DNA of 64,000 bases from Myxococcales bacterium (GTDB lineage: Bacteria > Myxococcota_A > Polyangia > Nannocystales > Nannocystaceae): NCBI GenBank assembly GCA_020633335.1, contig JACKDU010000002.1, forward strand, positions 1,114,267 through 1,178,266. The letters run 5' to 3'. The position numbers and the translations under genes are program-made. The number at the start of each line of letters is the position of its first letter. Position 1 is the stretch's first letter. The notes under the pieces are model-generated. The model searched no databases and was not told the DNA's origin. It was given only the letters and a program-made list of their open reading frames with translations. Positions 44,886 through 53,900 of this stretch are shown piece by piece.

Positions 44886-45734
44886 ATGACCTTCGCTCGC
44901 CCTGCCTCCTTCACCCGCCTCTCCACCCTCGCCGCCCTCGCCCTCGCCCTCGCCGGCTGCCGCGGCGACGATCCGGGGGGCAGCGCGACCGAAGGCTCCT
45001 CGTCGAGCTCGACCGGCAGCGGCACCGACTCCGCCTCCTCGACCAGCGCCGCCCCCGAGACCACGGGCGGGAGCACCGGGGGCAGCACCACCGACGCCTC
45101 GGCCGGCTTCCTGACCACCCAGGGTGACACCTCGACCGGCGGCGGCGCGCTCCCCAACGGCGCCCAGTGCCAGGACGACAGCGAGTGCGCCTCCGGCAAC
45201 TGCTACACGATCCCGATGCTCGGCGGGGTCTGCTCGGAGTGCAAGAGCGACCAGGACTGCCTCGACTCGGGCGCCGGGATCTCGTGCTCGCTCGACGCCG
45301 GATCGATGCAGGCGATCTGCACCCAGGGCGGCCTCGGGACCACCTGCGAGTCGATGGCCTCGTGCGCCGACGGCCTCTTCTGCGCCGAGGTGATCGAGGG
45401 GACCTTCGGCCTGGTGCCGACCGCCTGCTCGGAGTGCGGCGACTCGGGCGACTGCTCGAACGGCCAGATCTGCTCGCCCAAGGTCGACTTCAACATGCTC
45501 AGCGGCTACAAGACCTGCGTCGATCCGGGCAGCCTCCCGAACGACGAGCTCTGCCCGAACAACCCCGAGGGCGACGCCGCCTGCATGTCCGGCAAGTGCG
45601 GCGAGGTCGACGTGATGGGCTTCATCAAGCTCGGCGTCTGCGGCGAGTGCAACGGCGACGCCGACTGCATGGGCGGCACCTGCACCCCCGGCTCCTTCAG
45701 CCAGGGCGGGGTGATGGGCTCGACCTGCGGCTAG
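44886..45734 (+). CDS. Cysteine-rich lipoprotein
   Basis: The 282-residue product has a signal peptide with lipobox LAGC, then a Ser/Thr/Gly linker to about residue 90. A domain with about 24 cysteines follows in short repeats such as CQDDSECASGNC, CSECKSDQDC, CESMASCADGLFC, CSECGDSGDCSNGQIC and CGECNGDADCMGGTC. The C-x(5)-C-x(4)-C spacing resembles small disulfide-rich knots. Function is unknown; it is probably surface exposed. The layout is close to that of the lipoprotein at 4908. Confidence 0.78.
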   Translation: MTFARPASFTRLSTLAALALALAGCRGDDPGGSATEGSSSSSTGSGTDSASSTSAAPETTGGSTGGSTTDASAGFLTTQGDTSTGGGALPNGAQCQDDSECASGNCYTIPMLGGVCSECKSDQDCLDSGAGISCSLDAGSMQAICTQGGLGTTCESMASCADGLFCAEVIEGTFGLVPTACSECGDSGDCSNGQICSPKVDFNMLSGYKTCVDPGSLPNDELCPNNPEGDAACMSGKCGEVDVMGFIKLGVCGECNGDADCMGGTCTPGSFSQGGVMGSTCG

Positions 45735-45756
45735 TCCAGGCTACGGAGTGAGCTCG

Positions 45757-45848
45757 GCGGCGACCGTTCACGGTCGCCGCGCTCGCGAGCGGCGATCGAT
45801 CGCCGCGGAGATCGCGAATCGGGGGCCGCGCGGACGCACGACCCCCGA
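45757..45848. terminator. Cluster of hairpins between convergent genes
   Basis: Four self-complementary elements lie in under 100 bases. They are a 10-bp stem with a TTCA loop (45757-45780), the palindrome GCTCGCGAGC (45781-45790), an 18-bp perfect palindrome (45789-45806), and TCGGGGG/CCCCCGA arms (45819-45825 and 45842-45848). They separate the ends of two convergent lipoprotein genes. Confidence 0.6.
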
Positions 45849-45869
45849 CCAAGCGCCGTGAACGCGGGG

Positions 45870-46604
45870 CTACTTCCCGCGCTTGGCCGCCTCGATGTGG
45901 CAGGTGTCGAGGCAGATCTCGCTGTTCGCCGTGCAGAGGAGGCGGCAGGTCTCGCGGTCGGTCTCCTTGCCCTTCTGCTCGTCGCAGAGGCGCTCGCACG
46001 AGGCCATCTGGCTGTTGCAGGAGCGGGCGCAGCCCTGACCCACCGGGGTGGCGTCGTCGTGGGCGCCCTCCTCGGGCTTGGCGAAGTCGAGGGTCGAGCC
46101 CAGGGCCTCGGCGACCGTCTCGCAGTTGAGCTTGCAGGTCTCGCGATCGGTCTCCTTCATCTTCGGGTCGTAGCAATCCTCCATGCAGAGGTCGTAGCGG
46201 TCGGCGATCTTGACGACCGGGCTGTCCGGGCTGACGCCCGCGGCCTCGGCGTTGGTCCGGCAGGTGAGCTTGCAGGTCTCGCGATCGGTCTCCTTGGCCT
46301 TGAGATCGTCCATGCACTCGTGGACGCAGCCGCGGTACTCGGTGAGCGCCTTCTGGATCCCCTGGGTGTCGACCGGCTCGGGCGGCGGCGCGCCGCTCGG
46401 CGCCGCCGCGGCCTCGGGCGCGCCCGCCCGGGCGCCGGACTTCGCCTTCGCGTCGGGCTTGGCGTCGGCCTCGGCGGGGGCGCTCTCCGACTTGTTCGCC
46501 GCCGCGCCGGCCGCGGTGGTGTCGAGGGAATCACATGCGCTCCCGGCCAGGAACCAAAGGGCTACCGCCGCGAACGACCTCCACTGCTTGCTTGCTTTCG
46601 GCAT
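45870..46604 (-). CDS. Lipoprotein with twin CX3C cysteine hairpins (paralogue 1)
   Basis: The 244-residue product has a signal peptide with lipobox AGSAC, an Ala/Lys/Asp-rich spacer and a cysteine-rich helical domain. Three units have the form CX3C-X(12-13)-CX3C with the shared text KETDRETC[KR]L: CVHEC...CKLTC, CMEDC...CKLNC and CERLC...CRLLC. The last unit is flanked by extra pairs (CARSC six residues before, CLDTC six after). Spacing like this favours two helices joined by two disulfides, as in the mitochondrial small Tim chaperones, though no homology is claimed. The reverse-strand neighbour at 46803 is a paralogue. Confidence 0.72.
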   Translation of the reverse strand: MPKASKQWRSFAAVALWFLAGSACDSLDTTAAGAAANKSESAPAEADAKPDAKAKSGARAGAPEAAAAPSGAPPPEPVDTQGIQKALTEYRGCVHECMDDLKAKETDRETCKLTCRTNAEAAGVSPDSPVVKIADRYDLCMEDCYDPKMKETDRETCKLNCETVAEALGSTLDFAKPEEGAHDDATPVGQGCARSCNSQMASCERLCDEQKGKETDRETCRLLCTANSEICLDTCHIEAAKRGK

Positions 46605-46802
46605 CGGGGTGCTATCCGAGCGGGATCATAGAGGCGCGGCGGCGCGCTGTGCCCGCAAGATTTGCCCATGCCTGCGACCGCGCCGGCGACCGCCCCGCAG
46701 GACGCCCGCCCTACGCGGGTCACGAGCGCGTCGACGAGAGTCGCGAGCCCGTCGACGCGAGCGCGAGCGCCTCAACTCGAGCGACGCAGGCGGGCGCCTC
46801 GC

Positions 46803-47453
46803 TCAGCCGCCGCCGCAGTTGTGGGCGCAGACGGCGGCCTGTGACTCGCAGTTGAGCTCGCAGGTCGCGGCGTCGGTCCCCGCCGCCGTCTTCCCGCACT
46901 CGCCACCGCAGGACACAAAGGTCGAGAAGCAGCCCTTCGCGCACTCCTGGAGCGCCTTCGGGTCGCCGGCGGCGGCCGCCGGCGAGGTCGCCTTGAGGAC
47001 CCTCAGGGTGCTCTCGGCGGCGGCCTGCTTGTCGACGCACTCGCCGGGACAGGCGGCCTTGGCGGCCTCGTCGGTGAGGGCCGCGCAGGCGTCGACGCAG
47101 GTGTGGAGCTCCTTGATCAACGGCTTGGTCGCCGCCTTGTCCTCGGTCGCGCCGCCGACCTTGCGACGGTCGACCGCGTCGTCGGCCTTGCAGTTGAGGC
47201 GGCAGGTCGCCCGATCGTCGGCCGAGAGCTTGGGATCGTCGGCGCAGGCCGCGAGGCAGGCGTCGTAGCCGACCTCCTGGGTCGCCCCCGCGCCCGCAGC
47301 CGCCCCCTCGCCGGAGGGCTGGGCGCCCTCGGCCGCCTTGACCTCGCCCGCCTTGCCCTCGCCCGCCGCGCCCGCCGCGGGCGGCGGCGTATCGCAGGCG
47401 CCCGCGCCGAAGATGAGGCCGAGAGAGAGGAGAACCCCGAGAGAGCCGCGCAT
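46803..47453 (-). CDS. Lipoprotein with twin CX3C cysteine hairpins (paralogue 2)
   Basis: The 216-residue product has a signal peptide with lipobox GAGAC and a Gly/Ala/Glu-rich spacer. Its pairs are CLAAC-X13-CRLNC (with DDRATC, matching the DRETC of paralogue 1), CVDAC-X11-CPGEC, and a final module CAKGC-X6-CGGEC-X10-CELNC-X6-CAHNC. That final module has the same order and X6 spacings as the end of the protein at 45870, so the two genes are related by duplication. About 200 bp separates them. Function is unknown; the location is periplasmic or outer-membrane. Confidence 0.72.
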   Translation of the reverse strand: MRGSLGVLLSLGLIFGAGACDTPPPAAGAAGEGKAGEVKAAEGAQPSGEGAAAGAGATQEVGYDACLAACADDPKLSADDRATCRLNCKADDAVDRRKVGGATEDKAATKPLIKELHTCVDACAALTDEAAKAACPGECVDKQAAAESTLRVLKATSPAAAAGDPKALQECAKGCFSTFVSCGGECGKTAAGTDAATCELNCESQAAVCAHNCGGG

Positions 47454-47583
47454 GGCCGGATCTTCGTCGATCCACCCCGATCCCGCAACCGCGCCGCGGC
47501 CCCGGCGCCCGCAAAAGGCGCGCCCGCCCGCGTCTCCAGGCTCGGCGTCGACGCCGGGCGGCCTCCGCGGGTAGCCTGCGCCG

Positions 47584-48591
47584 GTGATCGCCTCGACGCG
47601 GGACCGAGCGCGCGGCCGGAGGGGCGCCCCCGCGGTGACCCGCTCGGTCGCGCTCGCCCCCGCCCTCGCCCTCCTGCTGGCCCTCGCCTGTCACCCGCAG
47701 GCCGCGACCCGACCGCCCACGCCCACCTTCGCGGGCGAGCGCGCGCTCGAGCTCGCCGCCTGGCTGAGCGGCCTCCCGCGGGCGCTCGGCGATCCCCGCC
47801 GGGGCGCGAGCGTCGATCTCCTGATCGGCGAGCTCCGCCGCCGCGGCGCCGAGGAGATCCGGACCCTCGACCACCGCGCCGCCGATCCCTGGAGCGGCGA
47901 GGTCTTCGAGATGACGACGCTGATCGCCGATCTCCGGCCGAGCGCACCCCGCCGCTTCATCCTCGCCACCCACTTCGACACCCGCCCCTGGGCGGAGGCC
48001 GATCCCGATCCAGCCCGCCGCGAGGCGCCGATCCCCGGGGCCAACGACGGCACCAGCGGCGTCGCGGTCCTCCTCGAGCTCCTCCCCCTGGTCGCCGAGG
48101 CGCTCCCCGACGAGGTCGGCCTCTCGCTGATCCTCTTCGACGGCGAAGAGCTCGGGCGGCCGCCGGCGGTCGGCTACTGCGCCGGCTCGCGCGCGCTCGC
48201 GGCCGAGATCCGCGCCGGCCGCTTCGACGATCTCCGCGGCGCCGAGCTCGCGATCGTCATCGACATGATCGGCGACGCCGAGCTCCGGATCCTCCCCGAG
48301 CAGAACTCCCTGACCGCTGCGCCCTGGCTCATCGACCAGATCTGGGCGACGGCCGAGCGCGCCGGCTACCCCGAGTTCGCGGCGGGCCCGAGCCGCTCGA
48401 TCACCGACGACCACGTCGCCCTCATCGAGCTCGGGATCCCCGCCGTGCTCCTCATCGACGCCGAGTACCCCCACTGGCACACCCACGCCGACACCCTCGA
48501 CAAGCTCGGCGCGCGCAGCCTCGAGGCGGTCGGCGAGACCCTGCGGCGGACCCTCGTGACGCTCGCCCGCGGGCGGCCCGCGAGCCGCTGA
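47584..48591 (+). CDS. M28-family peptidase / glutaminyl cyclase-like lipoprotein
   Basis: The product of 335 residues has a signal peptide with lipobox LLALAC and an M28 zinc-hydrolase domain. It contains ATHFDTRPWAEAD (zinc His and Asp), GANDGTSGVAVLLEL, LILFDGEELG (catalytic and zinc Glu), a late IVIDMIGDAE and PHWHTHADTLDKL with the final His. The HFDTR and IPGANDG segments look more like glutaminyl-peptide cyclotransferase than an aminopeptidase. GTG 47584 is favoured by a TAGCCT -10 box (47572-47577) 6 nt upstream; GTG 47635 would also keep the signal peptide. Confidence 0.85.
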   Translation: MIASTRDRARGRRGAPAVTRSVALAPALALLLALACHPQAATRPPTPTFAGERALELAAWLSGLPRALGDPRRGASVDLLIGELRRRGAEEIRTLDHRAADPWSGEVFEMTTLIADLRPSAPRRFILATHFDTRPWAEADPDPARREAPIPGANDGTSGVAVLLELLPLVAEALPDEVGLSLILFDGEELGRPPAVGYCAGSRALAAEIRAGRFDDLRGAELAIVIDMIGDAELRILPEQNSLTAAPWLIDQIWATAERAGYPEFAAGPSRSITDDHVALIELGIPAVLLIDAEYPHWHTHADTLDKLGARSLEAVGETLRRTLVTLARGRPASR

Positions 48592-48728
48592 TCCGCGACC
48601 CCACACGCGGAGGGCCGGCGCGCGGTCATCTCCACCTGTGGAGGTCGTCCGGTCGCGACCGCGCGAGCGCTCGTCCGCACGCGCCCGCGCGGACGCTCCT
48701 CACCGTGGAGCGGCGCGAGAGTCCGCGC

Positions 48729-48965
48729 TCAGCCCTCGTCGATCCGCTCGGCGAGGACCGCCACCAGCACCGCCCGCACGCCGGCCGCGTCGAGCCCCCG
48801 GAGCGCGCCGAGGAGCCGCTCCGCCTGCTCCTGGAGCCCAAGGGCCGCGAGGGGGATCGGCGCGAGCGGGCACTCGATCTCCTGGTGGTGGACGTGACGG
48901 AGGAGCTTCTTCAGGGTGGCCGTGGGGATCCAGCGTAGTCCGATGTCGGGGCCGTTGCGACGCAT
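48729..48965 (-). CDS. Small hypothetical protein (78 residues)
   Basis: The ATG at 48965 opens a short protein beginning MRRNGPDIGLRWIPTATLKK. It continues with a His-rich helix (LLRHVHHQEIECPL) and a C-terminal helix (LLGALRGLDAAGVRAVLVAVLAERIDEG). Its amphipathic composition and codon bias are like real genes here, and nothing else occupies this stretch. I do not recognise it. Confidence 0.5.
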   Translation of the reverse strand: MRRNGPDIGLRWIPTATLKKLLRHVHHQEIECPLAPIPLAALGLQEQAERLLGALRGLDAAGVRAVLVAVLAERIDEG

Positions 48966-49134
48966 CGCTGGAGGGTAGCCGATCCCCACGCACGCGAGTC
49001 GAGCGCGCGCCCGATCGCTCGCCGCAGAGCGACCACGTGAACGCCCACGGGGCCGACGCCCTCCGATACACTGGCAATATCAATTGCGGTCGCGCTGGCA
49101 AAGGACGGCCGCTCAGGATGGAATTGGAGGGGTC

Positions 49135-50907
49135 ATGAGTTCACGCATCACACTTCGAAGCCTGGCTGCGCTCGCCTGCGTCAGCCTCGTCGCCTGCAGC
49201 GGCGACGACACCGCCAACGAGACCGAGTCGTCGACCAGCAGCGCCGGGACCGAGTCGACGTCGACGTCGTCGACCTCGACCACCGGCGCGGACACCGAGA
49301 CCAGCGGCGCGAGCGCGACCGGCGGAGCGGCCTGCGGCGACGGCAACGTCGACCCGGGCGAGGAGTGTGACGACGGCAACGCCGACGACTCCGACGCCTG
49401 CCTCTCGACCTGCATGACGGCCTCCTGCGGCGACGGCGTCGTCCAGACCGGAGTCGAGGAGTGCGACGACGGCAACGACGTCGACACCGACGCCTGCCTC
49501 TCGACCTGCATGATGGCCTCCTGCGGCGACGGCGTCGTCCAGGAGGGCGAGGAGTGCGACGACGGCAACGCCGACGACACCGACGCCTGCCCGACCAATT
49601 GCCTGAACGCCGCCTGCGGCGACGGCTTCGTCCAGGCCGGCGTCGAGGAGTGCGACGACGGCAACGCCGACGACACCGACTCCTGCCTCTCGACCTGCGC
49701 CGCGGCGAGCTGCGGCGACGGGATCCAGGGCCCGGGCGAGGCCTGCGACGACGGCAACGACGTCGACGACGACGAGTGCACCAACCAGTGCGCGCTCCCG
49801 AGCTGCGGCGACGGGATCCTCCAGGTGGGCGAGGAGTGCGACGACGGCAACGACAGCGACACCGACGATTGCCTCTCGACCTGCCTGAGCGCGACCTGCG
49901 GCGACGGGGCGGTCTGGGAGGGCATGGAGGAGTGCGATGACGCCAACGACTCCGACACCGACGAGTGCCTGACCACCTGCGTCGCCGCGACCTGCGGCGA
50001 CATGTTCGTCCAGGAGGGCGTCGAGGAGTGCGACGACGGCAACGACGTCGACACCGACGATTGCCTCTCGACCTGCGTGGCCGCGACCTGCGGCGACATG
50101 TTCGTCCAGGAGGGCGTCGAGCAGTGCGACGACGGCAACATGGACAACCTCGACGGCTGCCTGAACAACTGCATGCTGCCGATCTCCTGCAAGGCGATCC
50201 TCGACGCCGACAACAACGCCCAGAGCGGCTCCTACAGCCTCGACGTCGGCAACGGGGCCTTCGACGCGTTCTGCGACATGGCGACCGACGGCGGCGGCTG
50301 GACCCTGGTCGCGCGCTTCGCCAACAACGACGCCGCCAACTGGATGGCCGCCTCCGGCGCCTGGTGGTACGTCCAGACCGCCGCCCAGGGGATGCCGACC
50401 AGCCGCACCGACGTCGCCGACGCCTACTCGCCGGCCTTCCACCAGGTCGTCGCCGACGAGCTCAAGCTCTCGCGCACCGACAACGTCGACGACGCCCACC
50501 TCCTGATGACCAACGCCCAGTGCCTCGGCGGCAAGACCTTCCGCGCGCACATCACCTCCTTCGGCGACTTCCAGAACGCGGCGGTCTGGGCGACCAACCA
50601 GGTCCTCGGCAACTGCCCGGCGGACCTCGCCAACAACTGGAACGGGACCAACGGCTTCGCCCAGGCCCAGTGCACCGGCGACATCGGCGCGCCCAACTCG
50701 ATCTCGTTCTGGGCGGACTGGAGCTCCGGCGACGGCGCGGTGATGATGATCGGCGGCGGCGGCAACAACTGCGGCCGGGCCGACCACGGGATCGGCGTCA
50801 CCGAGGCCAACGACGCGAGCTTCTCCGACTCCTTCCCGAAGGACGACTTCGGCAACAACGGCCAGAACTACAGCGACAACTACGCGCTCAACCTCTTCGT
50901 CCGCTAG
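49135..50907 (+). CDS. DUF4215-repeat lipoprotein with C-terminal fibrinogen-like domain
   Basis: The 590-residue product has a signal peptide with lipobox LVAC and a Ser/Thr linker. Nine tandem repeats of the CGDG..Q.G.EECDDGN..D.D.C...C type (DUF4215 / Myxococcus cysteine-rich repeat) follow, each about 33 residues, over roughly residues 65-360. The last 230 residues begin SCKAILDADNNAQSGSYSLDV and contain FCDMATDGGGWTLVARF, the hallmark of fibrinogen C-terminal domains, which bind sugars or proteins. A GGAGGGG site precedes the ATG, and a TACACT -10 box lies at 49067-49072. It is likely a surface adhesin; that is inference. Confidence 0.88.
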   Translation: MSSRITLRSLAALACVSLVACSGDDTANETESSTSSAGTESTSTSSTSTTGADTETSGASATGGAACGDGNVDPGEECDDGNADDSDACLSTCMTASCGDGVVQTGVEECDDGNDVDTDACLSTCMMASCGDGVVQEGEECDDGNADDTDACPTNCLNAACGDGFVQAGVEECDDGNADDTDSCLSTCAAASCGDGIQGPGEACDDGNDVDDDECTNQCALPSCGDGILQVGEECDDGNDSDTDDCLSTCLSATCGDGAVWEGMEECDDANDSDTDECLTTCVAATCGDMFVQEGVEECDDGNDVDTDDCLSTCVAATCGDMFVQEGVEQCDDGNMDNLDGCLNNCMLPISCKAILDADNNAQSGSYSLDVGNGAFDAFCDMATDGGGWTLVARFANNDAANWMAASGAWWYVQTAAQGMPTSRTDVADAYSPAFHQVVADELKLSRTDNVDDAHLLMTNAQCLGGKTFRAHITSFGDFQNAAVWATNQVLGNCPADLANNWNGTNGFAQAQCTGDIGAPNSISFWADWSSGDGAVMMIGGGGNNCGRADHGIGVTEANDASFSDSFPKDDFGNNGQNYSDNYALNLFVR

Positions 50908-50926
50908 CGGGCGAGACCAGCGCGCG

Positions 50927-50954
50927 GCGGCCCGCCCTCCCGGGGGCGGGCCGC
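50927..50954. terminator. GC-rich hairpin between convergent genes
   Basis: Bases 50927-50937 pair with 50944-50954 (11 bp, loop TCCCGG) in the 58-bp gap between the DUF4215 gene and the alpha-2-macroglobulin gene. Confidence 0.6.
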
Positions 50955-50965
50955 GCCAATTCTCG

Positions 50966-53900
50966 CTACTCGATCACCCGCACCCTGGCGCTCGCCGAGT
51001 GGCCGAAGCGCTCCGGCGTGTACATCCCCTCGGCGTGGATCGGCGGCAGCGTGAACTCGCCGATCGTCGTCGCCTGCGCGAGGTACGAGTAGGTGTAGAC
51101 CCCCGCCGGCAGGCGATCGGCGAAGAGGAGGAGGCGATCGTCGCGGAGCTCGACGTGATCCCAGCTCCACCAGGGGTACCACCACGCGTCGTAGCCGCCG
51201 CGGGAGACCGCGCCGAAGAGGCTCCCGAGCGCCCCGCCGCCGCCCGCCCCGTAGGCCCCGCCGACGTCCTGCAGCGTCGTCTGGAAGCGCGGGTTCTGGC
51301 CCTCGAGGCCGGCCGGCAGCGGATCGTCGACGACCACGTAGGTCGCGCGATCGCGGACGACGATCGTCAGGTCGACCTTGACCAGGGTCCCCGCCTTGAT
51401 CTCCCAGGTGCCGTCCTCGAGGCGGCGGACCGCGTCGGGATCGACCGCGCCGCCGCCCTGGGCGACCGCCTCGTAGCTCCGGTAGACCACGAAGCCCTGG
51501 TCCTCCGCCTTCATCGTCAGGTCGGCCGGGGCGTAGCGGAGGCCGATCCGGTAGTAGAGCTTGCCCGGCCCCTCCTTGGCGAGGGTGAGGGTCTGCTCCG
51601 GCGCCTCCTGGAGGCGGCGCATGCCGATCTTCTGCTCGGAGACCGCGAGCGAGCGCCCGCGGAACTCCTGGGCGCCGGCGAAGCCCTGGTCGAGGAAGAT
51701 CCGGGCGACGAAGTCCGGGGTCTCCTTCTCGACCGTCGTGAAGTAGCGGTTGGCGGCGAGGAGCGCCCAGGCGTTCGCGTGGGTGGTCGGCCAGCGGCCG
51801 CCGTCCCGCAGGTCGCGCTCGGCCATGATCCCGGCCATCACCTTGGGCAGGAGCGGCTCCTCCGGCGCGACCTCGAGGAGCGCCTGGAGGAGGATCGCGT
51901 CGGTCTGGACGTTGGAGTGCATCAGGAGCTGGAGGCCGTCGGCGAGGTCCTCGCTGCGGCCCTCGACGAAGTGGGCGACCTTGGCGTCGAAGGTCGCGCG
52001 GGCGAGGAGCTCGCCGCGGAGGCGCTCGACCACGTCGTCGCGGCCGAAGCGGCGGGCGGCCGAGAGCATCCAGCCCTCGGCGTAGAGCGGGAGGTCGGCG
52101 CGGTGGGCCCAGACCCGGGCGAAGTGCTCGCTCCCCCGGCCCTCGCGCGACAGGAGCCAGAGCGCGAAGGCCCGGCTCGACCAGTCGTAGTAGCGGCCCC
52201 AGGGCGTCACCTCCTCGTCGCGGAGGTAGCTCCCCAGGTAGTCGAGCGCGCGATCGAGCGCCCGCGCGTCGACCTCGAAGCCGGCGTTCTTGCCCTCGAT
52301 CAGCGCGAAGGTCACCCAGGCCGAGACGTAGGGCCAGGAGCGGCTCGGGGTGTCCCAGAGGCGGAAGCCGCCGTCCCAGTTCTGGCGGGCGAGGATCCGG
52401 GCGATCCCCGCCTTGCCGATCGCCTGCCGGCGCTCCGCGCCCGCGCCGTCGGTGATCGCGAAGCCCTCGAGGATCGGCCCGAGGACGAAGATCGGCAGGA
52501 GCCGGCTCGCGGTCTGCTCCGAGCACTCGTAGTCGTAGTCGAGGAGGTAGCGGGCGGCGTCCTCGAGGCCCGAGAGCGCGGTCGACGAGAGCGCGAGCTC
52601 GAGGCCGCCGAAGCCCGGCAGCGCGTCCATCGGCGCCTTGATCAGGCGGGCGACCGACGCGTCCGTGACCCCGTAGTCGGCGAAGGCCTGGCGGGTCGCC
52701 GGCAGCTGGATCGGGAAGGTCACCTCGGTCGCGTCGCGGCCGGCGCTGGCGAGGGCCGCGAACTGCAGGCGAGCGCGGCCGACCGCGTCGACGTGCATCG
52801 GGAAGCGGACCTCCCGCGACTCGCCCGCCGGGATCTCGACGCTCGTGCGCTCGGCCCCGTCGAGGGCGATCCCGAGGCCGCGGACGCCGACCTGGATCGC
52901 CTGATCGGCGCCGCTCTGGTTGTCGACCATCACCGCCGCCTCGAAGCGATCGCCGAGGTTGGCGAAGCGCGGCAGGCTCGGGCGCAGCATGATCGGCTTG
53001 CGCACGCGCACCCGGGTGTCGGCCGAGCCGAAGCGATCGGCGACCGCGGGATCGACCGCGACCGCCATCACCCGGAACGAGGTCAAGTTCTCGGGCATCG
53101 GGATCTCGATCGTCGCCTCGCCGCGCTCGTCGGTCCGGACCTCGGGGTTGAAGTAGGCGGTGGTCGAGAAGAGGGTGCGGAGCGAGACCTCGCTCGCCGC
53201 CCCGGTGTCGCCGCCGAGCGCGAGGGCGGTGGTCGCGTCCTTGTTCGCGGCCCGCGTGAGCACCGGCTTCGGCTTCGCCGGCGACGCCTTCTCCTCGGCG
53301 AACTTCGCCCCGCCCTCGGCCCGATCGGCCGCGGACGCGCCGGGGGCCGGCGGCGGCGCGTACTCGGCCTCCGCCATCGGCTCCTCCGGCGCCTTCTGGT
53401 TCTCGCTCTGCTCGTTCCCTTGCGGCGGCTCGACGTCCTGGCGGCGGAGGAGATAGGAGCGGAGGTCGAAGACCCGCGCCCCGGGCGAGCGCTTGCGGTG
53501 GAAGAAGGCGAGCGGATCCGGGGTCTGGTAGCCGATCAGCGAGAGCACGCCCTCGTCGACGACCATCACCGCGAGGGCGGCCGGCAGCGCCTCGCCGCCG
53601 CTCGTCCGGGTCTTGAGGCGGAGGCGGAGGGTCTCCTTGGGCGCGAGCTCCGTGCGATCGGGATCGAGCTCGACGACCACCCGCTTCGACTCCGGCGAGA
53701 CCTCGAGCTCGATGGTCCCAAACGCCTGGGCGGGGCGCCCGAGATCCTGCTCCGGCGGCGCCCCCGGGACCTCGACGCGGCCGCGATCGAGGACCACGCC
53801 GACGTGGAGGTTGGGGATCATCGTCGCGCCGATCTTGACCTCGATCGTCGCGCTCCCGCCCTCGACCGTGATCGGCCGGGTCTCGGCGATCCCGTCGCGC

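Noticed and set aside
49350..50170. Tandem DNA repeats inside the gene at 49135 considered as a CRISPR-like or satellite array
   Set aside because: The period of about 96-102 bases corresponds to protein repeats (DUF4215) with codon-level variation; there are no spacers.
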